Source: Thalassovita sp.
GTDB lineage: Bacteria; Pseudomonadota; Alphaproteobacteria; Rhodobacterales; Rhodobacteraceae
Assembly (NCBI RefSeq): GCF_963691685.1
Contig: NZ_OY829290.1
Coordinates: 124,001 to 188,000, forward strand
Direction of reading: 5' to 3'
Length of the DNA: 64,000 bases
This document shows positions 44,303-52,672 of this stretch, one piece after another; position 1 is the first letter of the stretch; every line of letters starts with the position of its first letter. The position numbers were made by a program, and so were the translations under genes. A model generated the notes under the pieces. The model saw only the letters and a program-made list of their open reading frames with translations. It ran no database searches and had not been told where the DNA came from.

Positions 44303-45595
44303 TTAAACCACGACATCCATTGCCTGTTGTTGACCAACATCAAATACCCGTTTGTAGCGCTCAATCTCAGATGTGGGGCCCATCGCCTTGTTGGGGTTGT
44401 CCGACAGCTTCACCGTGGCCTTCCCGTCTGCGGCCACGGCCTTGCAGACCAGTGAGAAGGGCGACAGCGCATCGCCCGGGGTCAGGCCACGGAAGTCATT
44501 GGTCAGCAGCGTGCCCCACCCGAAGGAGGGGCGAACCCGACCAGCAAACTGCTGGTGCAGATCCTCGATCTTGTCCACATCCAGCCCGTCCGAGAAGATC
44601 ACCATCTTCTGCGTTGGATCCTCACCGCGCGAATGCCACCATTCGATGGCAGCTTCGGCGCCGGCGGCAGGTTCGCCGCTGTCGATGCGGATGCCGGTCC
44701 AGCCTGCCAGCCAATCCGGTGCCCGTTTGAGGAACCCTTTGGTGCCGAATGTGTCGGGCAGGATGATGCGCAGGTTGCCCTCATGTTCTTCATGCCAGTC
44801 GGCCAGAACCTGATAGGGCGATTGCGCCAGTTCGGCGTCATCTTCGGCCAGCGCGGCATAGACCATCGGCAGCTCATGCGCGTTGGTGCCGATCGCTTCC
44901 AGATCGCGGTTCTTGGCGATCAGGCAGTTGGAGGTGCCAACAAACTTCTCCCCCAGACCTTCGGTCATGGCCTGCACGCACCAGTCCTGCCACAGGAAAC
45001 TGTGACGGCGGCGGGTGCCGAAATCTGCGATCCGCAAACCGTCGACCTGACGCAGACGTTCGATTTTTTCCCACAGCTTGGTCATCCCGCGGGCATAAAG
45101 CACCTGCAGTTCAAACCGTCCCATGTCGCGCAGCACAGCGCGTGAGCGCAGTTCCATCAGTACGGCGAGGGCGGGGATTTCCCACATCATGACCTCGGGC
45201 CAGCTGCCTTCAAAGGTCAGCTCAAACTGGCCGTCGCGTTTTTCCAAGTGGTAGTCGGGCAGGCGCAGCTGCTCAAACCACTCCATAAAGTCCGAGCGGA
45301 ACATCTGGCGTTTGCCGTAAAAGGTGTTGCCGCGCAGCCAGGTACTTTCGCCGCGGGTCAGCGAGAGGGAACGGATGTAATCCAGCTGTTCGCGCAGCTC
45401 ACCTTCATCAATCAACTCAGCCAGTTTGATATCGGTCGAGCGGTTGATCAGGCTGAATTTTACCTGCGTGTCGCGCTTGTTGCGAAACACCGACTGACAC
45501 ATCAGCAGTTTGTAGAAATCCGTATCGATCAACGACCGTACAATCGGGTCGATCTTCCATTTGTGGTTCCAGACACGGGTTGCAATATCGACCAT
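44303..45595 (-). CDS. pncB: Nicotinate phosphoribosyltransferase
   Basis: A 430-residue enzyme that makes nicotinate mononucleotide from nicotinate and PRPP in NAD salvage. The start region has LIDTDFYKLLMCQSVF, and LIARGE-like features are replaced by the bacterial long-form segments SFLWQDWCVQAMTEGLGEKF, GTSNCLIAKN and IRIDSGEPA. Length is normal for the E. coli type. The nicotinamidase gene about 1 kb to the right supplies its substrate. Confidence 0.92.
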   Translation of the reverse strand: MVDIATRVWNHKWKIDPIVRSLIDTDFYKLLMCQSVFRNKRDTQVKFSLINRSTDIKLAELIDEGELREQLDYIRSLSLTRGESTWLRGNTFYGKRQMFRSDFMEWFEQLRLPDYHLEKRDGQFELTFEGSWPEVMMWEIPALAVLMELRSRAVLRDMGRFELQVLYARGMTKLWEKIERLRQVDGLRIADFGTRRRHSFLWQDWCVQAMTEGLGEKFVGTSNCLIAKNRDLEAIGTNAHELPMVYAALAEDDAELAQSPYQVLADWHEEHEGNLRIILPDTFGTKGFLKRAPDWLAGWTGIRIDSGEPAAGAEAAIEWWHSRGEDPTQKMVIFSDGLDVDKIEDLHQQFAGRVRPSFGWGTLLTNDFRGLTPGDALSPFSLVCKAVAADGKATVKLSDNPNKAMGPTSEIERYKRVFDVGQQQAMDVVV

Positions 45596-45840
45596 ATCTC
45601 AGTCCTTGGTTTGCTTCCAAACGCGGGGCGACACCTTAGCGAAAACACGTAACCGTGGCTTGGGCACCGAAGTTTTAGGCGGCACACCGGCTATTTACCA
45701 GTGGTTGGGGCGATTTTCTTGCCTCCGCCATGATTGTGAGCCGCTGCGCGGGTCCTTGCTGTTGCAAATTCGTCAGTTGAGGGGATGATTGCGCGCAAAT
45801 CCAGATAATCAGGGACAAAAAGCGGCCAGATCTCTAAATC
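45596..45840. other. Gap between divergent pncB and the secreted-protein gene
   Basis: Together with the 5' hairpin region to 45898, about 300 bases lie between two divergent genes. Promoters for both should be here. I see no clear -35/-10 pair or known RNA motif in this part. Confidence 0.4.
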
Positions 45841-45892
45841 TTTGCAGGTATTCGGCGTATCAAATTGCAACGAATGCCTGCAAACAGGAGGG
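45841..45892 (+). promoter_or_regulatory. Long hairpin directly before the ribosome-binding site
   Basis: TTTGCAGGTATTCG (45841-45854) pairs with CGAATGCCTGCAAA (45871-45884) over all 14 positions if one U-G pair is allowed. The loop has 16 bases. The Shine-Dalgarno AGGAGGG (45886-45892) starts one base after the stem. This can tune ribosome access or protect the mRNA end. Confidence 0.6.
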
Positions 45893-45898
45893 AAGACC

Positions 45899-46564
45899 GT
45901 GACCGCAAAGACAGGGATCACCACCGTTTTGGCCACAGTTGTGGCGCTGTTCAGCACCCTCTGGGCGGCGCCAGTGGCCGCCTCAGGCGCGACAGGTGGC
46001 AGCGGCGCACCGGGCTTCCTTTCGATCTGGGGGCAGACGGTTGCACCCGCGCCCGCCCCCAAACCGCAGAGCCGCGCAGGCTATTGGGAATATGGCTCCT
46101 GGAAGGTCTCGGTCGAGCGTCAGGACAGCTATGAAGACGGGGTCTATTACAACTGCCAGGCCTGGACCGGTGGGGATGGCGAACCCTACGCCCGCGTTGG
46201 AATTTCATCGCAGGATGTTGGCCCACCGCATGCCTATCCCGGTGTCACGATTGAGGAATACGCCCCCCGTGGCTATCAGACCTTCATGCGGGGTCAGCAG
46301 CGGATGTACCTGTGGTTTGATGACGAAGACACCTATGACGGCATCGTCGAATCCTACTACGACAACGACGGCCTGCCCAATGCAGTTGTGTCGTTCTACT
46401 ACCCCTACAGCCTGCCCGTTCTGCTGGCGATGCGCCGCAACAACCAGATGGACGTGGTTGTTGAGGGCCGGGTGTTCCACAGTTTCTTCCTGAACGGATT
46501 CACCGCGTCTTACCTGAAAATGATGGAAGGCTGCGGCTTCAGCGGTGTGGGCGTCGTTCACTGA
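45899..46564 (+). CDS. Secreted protein of unknown function
   Basis: A 221-residue protein with an N-terminal signal peptide (residues about 1-27, ending PVAASG). A Gly/Pro-rich linker with APAPAPKPQ follows, then a folded part containing the aromatic-rich GYWEYGSWKVSVERQDSYED and YYNCQAWTGGDGEPY. Two Cys could form a disulfide. I do not recognise the family. The GTG start at 45899 is preferred because AGGAGGG stands six bases upstream; an in-frame ATG at 45842 lies inside the hairpin arm. Confidence 0.7.
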   Translation: MTAKTGITTVLATVVALFSTLWAAPVAASGATGGSGAPGFLSIWGQTVAPAPAPKPQSRAGYWEYGSWKVSVERQDSYEDGVYYNCQAWTGGDGEPYARVGISSQDVGPPHAYPGVTIEEYAPRGYQTFMRGQQRMYLWFDDEDTYDGIVESYYDNDGLPNAVVSFYYPYSLPVLLAMRRNNQMDVVVEGRVFHSFFLNGFTASYLKMMEGCGFSGVGVVH

Positions 46565-46591
46565 CGCCCAACCAATTGTCGCCGGATATCG

Positions 46592-47188
46592 TTACGCTAG
46601 GGTGACACCTGCGGCGGTCATGCCTGCCTGTGCGGCGGCCAGGGAACCGTCGAAATCGATGGCCCGGCACAGGTCCTGACGCACAGTGACGGCAAACCCC
46701 AGCTTGGCCGCATCCACGGCTGAGAAGTTCACACAGAAATCGGTCGCCAGCCCAACCATCACCAGATCGGTGATGCCCCGGGTGCGCAGGTAGCCTTCCA
46801 GCCCGGTTGGGGTGGTCTGATCGTTTTCAAAGAAGGCTGAATAGCTGTCGATCGCCGGGTTGTAGCCTTTGCGGATGATCAGATCGGCGCGGGTGGTGTT
46901 AAGATCCTTATGAAACGCCGCGCCGATGCTGCCCTGCACACAATGGTCGGGCCACAGCACCTGCGGACTATAAGGCATATCCACCAGCTCCATCGGGGCC
47001 TTGCCCGCGTGGGATGAAGCGAAGGAGCTGTGCCCAGCCGGATGCCAGTCCTGCGTCAGGATCACCGTGTCATGGGCATCAATCAGCGCGTTGATGCCGG
47101 GCACGATTTGATCGCCCTCTGGTACTGCAAGGGCGCCGCCGGGGCAGAAATCATTTTGAACATCAATCACAATCAGGGCTTGGGTCAT
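46592..47188 (-). CDS. pncA: Nicotinamidase / pyrazinamidase
   Basis: A 198-residue cysteine hydrolase that deamidates nicotinamide. Catalytic Asp9 is in VIDVQNDFCPGG, and the metal-binding region ILTQDWHPAGHSSFASSH is complete. The catalytic Cys is in GLATDFCVNFSA. Its product nicotinate is used by PncB encoded on the same strand 1 kb away. The unknown secreted-protein gene lies between the two on the other strand. Confidence 0.92.
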   Translation of the reverse strand: MTQALIVIDVQNDFCPGGALAVPEGDQIVPGINALIDAHDTVILTQDWHPAGHSSFASSHAGKAPMELVDMPYSPQVLWPDHCVQGSIGAAFHKDLNTTRADLIIRKGYNPAIDSYSAFFENDQTTPTGLEGYLRTRGITDLVMVGLATDFCVNFSAVDAAKLGFAVTVRQDLCRAIDFDGSLAAAQAGMTAAGVTLA

Positions 47189-47249
47189 GGTCCATCTCCT
47201 TGGTTGGTCAATGGGTAGGCGGCGCAGGCGTGGCGGTCAACGGGTCAGA

Positions 47250-47277
47250 TTGACTCTACCTTGGTACCAAGTTACCA
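47250..47277 (+). promoter_or_regulatory. Promoter with internal 12-bp palindrome
   Basis: TTGACT (47250-47255) stands 16-17 bases before a weak -10 near TTACCA (47272-47277). The perfect palindrome CTTGGTACCAAG (47260-47271) fills the spacer. The first ATG is at 47286 without Shine-Dalgarno, so the message may be leaderless. The small DNA-binding-like product could act on its own palindrome. Confidence 0.45.
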
Positions 47278-47285
47278 ACTGGCGC

Positions 47286-47543
47286 ATGAAACGAATCGAA
47301 CGTGTACAAACCGGCGTCCGGCTGGAGAAGCGGCTGTTGAAGGTCCTGAAAGGGCTGGCCGAACATCTGGACATGAGCATGGCTGAACTGATCGAGGGCA
47401 TGGCGCTGCATGCCTTTGAAGGCAAAACACCTTTTGGCCCCGAGACGCTGGCGAAGATTGAGATGCTGAAACAGGTCTATGAGTTGGATCTGACAGCGGA
47501 TGACAGCCACAAAATCACTGAGGCAACGGAGACCCCGAAATGA
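47286..47543 (+). CDS. Small ribbon-helix-helix-like protein
   Basis: An 85-residue protein. A basic beta-strand-like start (MKRIERVQTGVRLEKRLLKV) is followed by two helices (LKGLAEHLDMSMAELIEGMA), as in CopG/Arc-type regulators. It overlaps the next gene by four bases. It could be a regulator of itself and that gene. A toxin-antitoxin role is possible, but the partner does not look like a known toxin. Confidence 0.6.
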   Translation: MKRIERVQTGVRLEKRLLKVLKGLAEHLDMSMAELIEGMALHAFEGKTPFGPETLAKIEMLKQVYELDLTADDSHKITEATETPK

Positions 47544-47920
47544 ACATCTATGCTGAAAAACTGGCGCAGCTTGATGCGGGCACCCTGGACCCGGCGGCCT
47601 TTAGCCACCGTGATCACGTCGGCGTCGCGATCGCGGCGCTGCAGCAGGGCGATTTCTATGACGCACTGGCACGCATGTCGCGCGGGTTGCAGCGGCTGAC
47701 CCTTGCCGCCGGTGTGCCGGAAAAGTTCAACGCGACGGTGACCTTTGCCTCTCTTAGCGTGATTGCTGAGATTGAACCGCAGCCGGGTCAGGACGTTGAT
47801 ACGCTGATTGATCGCCATCCTGACATCATGCGCCCAAGCGTGCTGAAGACACTCTATTCAGACAGCCGGATGCAGTCCGAAATTGCCCGCCGGGTGCCGG
47901 TTCTGCCTCTGGCGTCATGA
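47540..47920 (+). CDS. Conserved hypothetical protein with an HRDHV motif
   Basis: A 126-residue soluble, mainly helical protein coupled to the small regulator-like gene. The segments FSHRDHVGVAIAALQQGDFY and KFNATVTFASLSVIAEIE resemble an unnamed family with an F-x-H-R-D-H-V motif found in many proteobacteria. The His/Asp pair could bind metal. No activity is known to me. Confidence 0.65.
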   Translation: MNIYAEKLAQLDAGTLDPAAFSHRDHVGVAIAALQQGDFYDALARMSRGLQRLTLAAGVPEKFNATVTFASLSVIAEIEPQPGQDVDTLIDRHPDIMRPSVLKTLYSDSRMQSEIARRVPVLPLAS

Positions 47921-47973
47921 CCCTTGCCTGAGGTCTGAGAATTGCCTAGAACCGGCGTCTTTCGCGTATTGGG

Positions 47974-49209
47974 ATGGATCAGATGACGGTTCTTGGTATT
48001 GATTTTGGCACCTCCAACACAGCCGCTGCAGTGGCTGTGAACGGCAAACCCTTTGTGATCCCGCTGGAGGCGGGCGAACAGACCTTGCCAACCGCCGTCT
48101 TCCTGGATTTTGCCAACCGCCGCACGCTGTATGGCCGCCCCGCCGCCCGCGCCATGATGGAGGGCGAGGAAGGCCGTTTCATGCGGGCGCTGAAATCTGT
48201 TCTGGGCACCTCGCTGGCGCGGGAAAAGCGGCAGTTCATGAACGAAAAACTGACGCTGATCGAAGTGATCGCGCGGTTTCTGGCTGAGATCCGAAAACGC
48301 GCCGAAGCGGCCACCTATCAGGAGGTGACCGGCGTGCTGTCAGGCCGCCCGGTGCGCTTCCACTCGGCCGATGAGGCGCGCAATGCGCAGGCGGCAGAGG
48401 ATCTGGAAGAGGCCTATCGCCTGGCCGGTTTCAAAACCATCAACTTCCTGCCGGAACCTGAAGCTGCCGCGCTGGCCGCCGGGGGGCAGGGGCGCAGCCT
48501 GATCGTGGACATTGGCGGCGGTACATCGGATTTCACCCTGTGTGACCGAGATGGCGATGGGTTCCGGGTGCTGGCCTCACAGGGGATCCGGCTGGGCGGC
48601 ACCGATTTTGACAAGGCGCTGAGCCTTGCGCATGTGATGCCGCTGTTCGGCTATGGGGCTGAGATTGGTAATGAAATGGGGCCGGGCAGCCACCGCGCGC
48701 CGCGGGCGCTTTATCAGGATCTGGCCAGCTGGGAAAAGATCACCTTTGTCTACGGTCCCGCCCTGTTGCGGGATGTGCGGCGCTGGGAACGGCTGGCGCG
48801 GGATCCGCAGCTGTTTGGCCGCTTGGGAGAGGTGCTGGAAATGCATCTGGGCCATGATGTGGCCTATGCGGTGGAGGCCGGCAAAATCCGGGCCAATGGC
48901 GACGGTGAGGGCATGATCCAGCTGGATCCGGTGGAGAAGGGGCTGCGCGTCGCCCTGATGCGTGATCTGATGCAGGCCGAGCTGGAAGGCTACGCGGATC
49001 AGATCGCCGCCTGTGCCGCTGAAACCATCGCCAAGGCTGATGTGACGCCTGAAAGCATCGACCGGATCGTTTATGTTGGCGGTTCCTCCCTTCTGGGGGT
49101 GATCCAACACCGGATGGAGGCCCTCTTGCCAGAGGCGCGGCCTGAAACCTCTGAGGTGTTTACGGCGGTGGTTGATGGGCTGGCCCTTGCGGCGGGGCGC
49201 GACAGCTAG
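47974..49209 (+). CDS. Hsp70-like protein (YegD type)
   Basis: A 411-residue actin-fold ATPase. The phosphate-1 loop is GIDFGTSNTAAAVAV, phosphate-2 IVDIGGGTSDFTLCD and the adenosine motif IVYVGGSSLLGVIQ. The C-terminal substrate-binding half of DnaK is missing, as in YegD proteins, which are thought to be specialised chaperone-like ATPases. An ATG at 47983 is an alternative start. No co-chaperone gene is near. Confidence 0.85.
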   Translation: MDQMTVLGIDFGTSNTAAAVAVNGKPFVIPLEAGEQTLPTAVFLDFANRRTLYGRPAARAMMEGEEGRFMRALKSVLGTSLAREKRQFMNEKLTLIEVIARFLAEIRKRAEAATYQEVTGVLSGRPVRFHSADEARNAQAAEDLEEAYRLAGFKTINFLPEPEAAALAAGGQGRSLIVDIGGGTSDFTLCDRDGDGFRVLASQGIRLGGTDFDKALSLAHVMPLFGYGAEIGNEMGPGSHRAPRALYQDLASWEKITFVYGPALLRDVRRWERLARDPQLFGRLGEVLEMHLGHDVAYAVEAGKIRANGDGEGMIQLDPVEKGLRVALMRDLMQAELEGYADQIAACAAETIAKADVTPESIDRIVYVGGSSLLGVIQHRMEALLPEARPETSEVFTAVVDGLALAAGRDS

Positions 49210-49264
49210 ACCCAGGGGTATAGCCCCCCTTGTTTCACTGAGGTCAAAGGCGTATCTGGGCGCC

Positions 49265-50179
49265 ATGTATATCGTTTGCGCACTCTATCACTTCACCCGA
49301 TTCTCCGATCCCGCCGCGTTGAAACCGGCGTTGCTTGAGCTGGCTGAGGCCAATGGCGTCACCGGCTCCCTGCTGCTGGCCCATGAGGGGATCAATGGCA
49401 CGATTGCGGGATCGCGTGCCGGTCTCGATGCGGTGCTGGCCCATGTGCGTGGCCTGCCGGGCTGCGCCGATCTGGAATGGAAGGAAAGCACCGCGCAGGA
49501 TGCGCCCTTCCCGCGGATGAAGGTCAAGCTGAAGAAAGAGATCGTGACCATGGGCCAACCGGATGTGGATCCACTGGCCAAGGTGGGGCACTACGTGGCG
49601 CCTGAGGATTGGAATGACCTGATCCGCAGCCCGGATGTGGCGGTGATCGACACCCGCAACGATTATGAAGTGGCCATCGGCACCTTCGAAGGTGCGGTCG
49701 ATCCTAAGACCGATACCTTCCGCGATTTCCCCGCCTGGTGGGACGAAAACAAAGAGCGGTTTCACAACAAGCGCATCGCGATGTTCTGCACCGGCGGTAT
49801 CCGTTGTGAGAAATCCACCAATTTCCTGATGTCGCAGGGGGTTGAGGATGTCTATCACCTCAAAGGCGGTATCCTGAAATACCTTGAGGAGGTGCCGCAG
49901 GAAGACAGTTCCTGGGAAGGCGAATGTTTCGTCTTTGATGGCCGCGTGTCGGTGGGGCATGGGCTGGCCGAAGGGCCACACGTGCTGTGTCACGCCTGCC
50001 GACGCCCGATCCTGCCCGAAGATCAGAAACGGCCCGAGTTTGAAGATGGCGTGACCTGCCATCTGTGCATCGATGAGAAGACTGAGGCCGACAAAGCCCG
50101 CTTCCGCGAACGTCAGAAGCAGATCGAACTGGCCAAAGCGCGCGGTGAAACCCACATGGGCGGATCGCGCGGGGTTTAA
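49265..50179 (+). CDS. trhO: tRNA uridine-34 hydroxylase, rhodanese domain
   Basis: A 304-residue TrhO (YceA) protein. An N-terminal acylphosphatase-like domain is seen (LLLAHEGINGTIAGS), then the rhodanese domain with VIDTRNDYEV and the active loop C-T-G-G-I-R-C-E-K-S (Cys175 and Cys181). A Cys-rich C-terminal region follows (CHACRRPILPEDQ, then VTCHLCID). It makes 5-hydroxyuridine at the wobble base of some tRNAs. The start at 49265 (MYIVCALYHFTRF) fits the family; a longer frame overlaps the Hsp70-like gene. Confidence 0.9.
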   Translation: MYIVCALYHFTRFSDPAALKPALLELAEANGVTGSLLLAHEGINGTIAGSRAGLDAVLAHVRGLPGCADLEWKESTAQDAPFPRMKVKLKKEIVTMGQPDVDPLAKVGHYVAPEDWNDLIRSPDVAVIDTRNDYEVAIGTFEGAVDPKTDTFRDFPAWWDENKERFHNKRIAMFCTGGIRCEKSTNFLMSQGVEDVYHLKGGILKYLEEVPQEDSSWEGECFVFDGRVSVGHGLAEGPHVLCHACRRPILPEDQKRPEFEDGVTCHLCIDEKTEADKARFRERQKQIELAKARGETHMGGSRGV

Positions 50180-50186
50180 GGCCTTA

Positions 50187-50316
50187 GGGCCGCGCCTGAC
50201 CTTGGGGAGGCGCTTTGCGACCTTTTGGGTTGGATGACGCCCCAAAAACCGCAGCGTTTGATTATTTTTATGACACTGAGAATGCGCCTTCCCGGGGGGA
50301 AGGTCAGGCGCGGCCC
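50187..50316. repeat. 17-bp perfect inverted repeat pair around 96 bases
   Basis: GGGCCGCGCCTGACCTT at 50187-50203 and its exact reverse complement at 50300-50316 enclose a gene-free, AT-richer 96-base core with a run TTGATTATTTTTATGACA. It lies just after the trhO stop codon. It can fold into a long stem, or be a miniature mobile remnant. Confidence 0.7.
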
Positions 50317-50382
50317 GGGCTGGCGCCCGTGCTGTGATTTCATTTGTTGATTTCCAGCGTGGCGTTTACTCAATCCAACAAA

Positions 50383-50406
50383 AAAGGGCCGCCGAAGCAG
50401 CCCTTT
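50383..50406 (-). terminator. Rho-independent terminator of the thiolase gene
   Basis: On the minus strand AAAGGGC pairs with GCCCTTT around a GC-rich loop, with a TTTTTT run after it. It is 25 bases past the thiolase stop. Confidence 0.85.
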
Positions 50407-50430
50407 CTAAATCTGTGATGCCAGTGGCGC

Positions 50431-51609
50431 TTACAGGCGCTCGATCGCGACGGCGATGCCCTGACCGCCGCCGATGCACATGGTGATCAGCGCTTTGGAA
50501 CCGCCGATCCGCTCCAGCTCATAAAGCGCTTTCACGGTGATGATCGCGCCGGTTGCGCCGACTGGGTGACCCAGTGCGATAGCGCCGCCGTTCGGGTTCA
50601 CCTTGGCGGCGTCCAACCCCAGACCTTTGTTCACGGCCAGCGCCTGTGCGGCAAAGGCTTCGTTGCTTTCGATCACATCAAAGTCCGAGATTTTGAGGCC
50701 GGTCTTGGCCATCAGATTCTCAACCGCCGGCACGGGGCCGATGCCCATGACCTCGGGGCGCACACCTGCGTGGGCGTAGCCCAGGATGCGGGCCTTGGGC
50801 TTCAGGCCAGCCTTCTCAGCGGCTTCGGCGCGGGCCAAAACCAGTGCCGCGGCACCGTCGTTGATGCCCGATGCATTGCCTGCAGTTACGCGGCCGTCTT
50901 TTTTGAAGGCGGGGCGCAGACCGGCAAGAACTTCGGCGGTGGTGCCGCCTTTGACGTGTTCGTCGGTGTCAAAACCCACCGTTTCGCGGCGCTTTTTCAC
51001 CTCAACCGGGACGATTTGGCTGGCGAAATGACCGGCCTCAATCGCAGCGGCGGCGCGCTGCTGGCTGGTCAGGGCAAAGGCATCCATGTCTTCGCGGGTG
51101 ACGTCGTTTTCATCAGCAACGTTTTCCGCGGTGATGCCCATGTGGCCGGTGCCGAACGGGCAGTTCAGCGCGCCCAGCATCATGTCCAGCGTGCGCACGT
51201 CGCCCATTTTGGCGCCCCAGCGCTGATCAGGCAGGATATAGGGCGAGCGGCTCATGTTTTCGGCGCCACCCGCGATGGCGAAATCAGCATCGCCCAGCAT
51301 CAGCGACTGGGTGGCGGACACAACGGCCTGCGCCCCGGATCCGCACAGGCGGTTTACGTTCATCGCCGGGGTGGTGTCGGGGATGCCTGCGTCCATCGCG
51401 GCAACGCGGCTCAGGTACATGTCGCGGGGTTCGGTGTTGATCACGTGACCAAACACAACATGGCCGATCTGGCCCGGTTCCACACCGGCGCGGGCCATGG
51501 CTTCGCGGGTGACAGTGGCGCCAAGCGCGGTGGGGGCGGTGCCAGCCAAAGCGCCGCCAAAGGTGCCGATGGCGGTACGCACGCCATCCAGAATTACGAT
51601 ATCGGACAT
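50431..51609 (-). CDS. Acetyl-CoA acetyltransferase (beta-ketothiolase)
   Basis: A 392-residue thiolase. The active Cys is in NVNRLCGSGAQAV near residue 90, the conserved His in ESNEAFAAQAL and GGAIALGHPVGATGA, and the second Cys in MCIGGGQGIA. It joins or splits acetoacetyl-CoA or longer 3-ketoacyl-CoA. No phaB or other fatty-acid gene lies beside it, so a role in PHB synthesis versus degradation cannot be decided. It is a single-gene transcript by its terminator. Confidence 0.9.
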   Translation of the reverse strand: MSDIVILDGVRTAIGTFGGALAGTAPTALGATVTREAMARAGVEPGQIGHVVFGHVINTEPRDMYLSRVAAMDAGIPDTTPAMNVNRLCGSGAQAVVSATQSLMLGDADFAIAGGAENMSRSPYILPDQRWGAKMGDVRTLDMMLGALNCPFGTGHMGITAENVADENDVTREDMDAFALTSQQRAAAAIEAGHFASQIVPVEVKKRRETVGFDTDEHVKGGTTAEVLAGLRPAFKKDGRVTAGNASGINDGAAALVLARAEAAEKAGLKPKARILGYAHAGVRPEVMGIGPVPAVENLMAKTGLKISDFDVIESNEAFAAQALAVNKGLGLDAAKVNPNGGAIALGHPVGATGAIITVKALYELERIGGSKALITMCIGGGQGIAVAIERL

Positions 51610-51726
51610 GGAAGCCTCCCAGAATGATGTTGCGGGCAGGCTAACCGATCAGGCGTCAATTGACATTAAGACGTTCCGTCAGAATGCATGGGTAGAAATA
51701 CGGATGAGGTGTTGCCGCGGTGTAGA

Positions 51727-52461
51727 TCAGTCCAGCGGCAGCAGGGGCTGACGGCCAAAGGGGCCCAATTCCCAGACGTTGCGCCCTTCGATTGCGGCCG
51801 CGGTAATCGGCCGCCCAAAGCCTGCGCCTGAATCCAGATTGACCCGGTTGCCATGGTGTTCTGCCCGCTGCACGGCAGTGTGGCCGTGCACCACCATCCA
51901 GGGATGGGGATCGGGGTGATCCAGAAACTCGGCCCGGATCCAGTAGAGGTCTTCCGGATCTTGATCGGCCAGCGCCACCTCGGGGCGGATGCCGGCATGC
52001 ACAAACAGCAGGTCGTCCACCTGATGGTACAGCGGCAGCTGGCGGATAAATTCCAGATGCCGGTACGGGATATGTTCCAAAGCGTCGCGGCGCAGATCCT
52101 CAGGATCGGTCAGCCGCATGTCACTGCCGTAGGAGGCCAGCGTGGCTGAGCCGCCCATGGTGGAATCCAGATAGGACAGCCCCAGCCGGGTGCGCGGGTG
52201 AAACAGCTCCGCCTCTTCCAGGAAGGCCTGGAACATCGCATCGTGGTTGCCCTTCAGAACCGTCCAGTTGCGGCCCACAGCGATGCCGCGCTGCAACCTC
52301 TCAATCACGCCGCAGCTGTCCGGGCCACGGTCCACCAGATCGCCCAGAAAAACCACCTGCGCATCCGGGCCGCCATCTTTGTCGATCAGCGCCAGCGCGT
52401 GATCCAGCTGGTCCAAATGGCCGTGGATATCGCCAATGGCGTAGATAGGATCGGAGGGCAT
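51727..52461 (-). CDS. Metallophosphoesterase (PP2A-like serine/threonine phosphatase)
   Basis: A 244-residue calcineurin-like phosphatase. It shows the metal motifs A-I-G-D-I-H-G-H near residue 8, VFLGDLVDRGPDS, LKGNHDAMF and VVHGHTAVQ. This is the short bacterial protein phosphatase/ApaH-like group. Possible targets are phosphoproteins or dinucleoside polyphosphates. No kinase gene is near. Confidence 0.87.
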   Translation of the reverse strand: MPSDPIYAIGDIHGHLDQLDHALALIDKDGGPDAQVVFLGDLVDRGPDSCGVIERLQRGIAVGRNWTVLKGNHDAMFQAFLEEAELFHPRTRLGLSYLDSTMGGSATLASYGSDMRLTDPEDLRRDALEHIPYRHLEFIRQLPLYHQVDDLLFVHAGIRPEVALADQDPEDLYWIRAEFLDHPDPHPWMVVHGHTAVQRAEHHGNRVNLDSGAGFGRPITAAAIEGRNVWELGPFGRQPLLPLD

Positions 52462-52622
52462 CGTCAGTATTCCGGCAGCAGGGATTTCGCGGCGAACCTA
52501 CTGAGGCACCTGAAGAGAAGAAAGGCTTGAGCGCGGTACAACAGGCGAATTCTGCGGAAAAGACCGATAGCGCGGCCTTCGCGCCACGGCCGGGCGCGGG
52601 TTTGCCTGTGCAGTGAACAGAA

Positions 52623-52649
52623 AAAGGGCACCGCCGTGCGATGCCCTTT
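52623..52649 (-). terminator. Rho-independent terminator of serA
   Basis: On the minus strand AAAGGGCA pairs with TGCCCTTT and a T-run (TTTTT) follows. It stands about 25 bases past the serA stop codon. Confidence 0.85.
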
Positions 52650-52672
52650 GGAATGATACCTGCCTGCGATGT

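Noticed and set aside
47286..47920. Known toxin-antitoxin pair
   Set aside because: The first protein is antitoxin-like in size, but the second shows no RelE, MazF, PIN or HipA features. It was left as an unknown pair.
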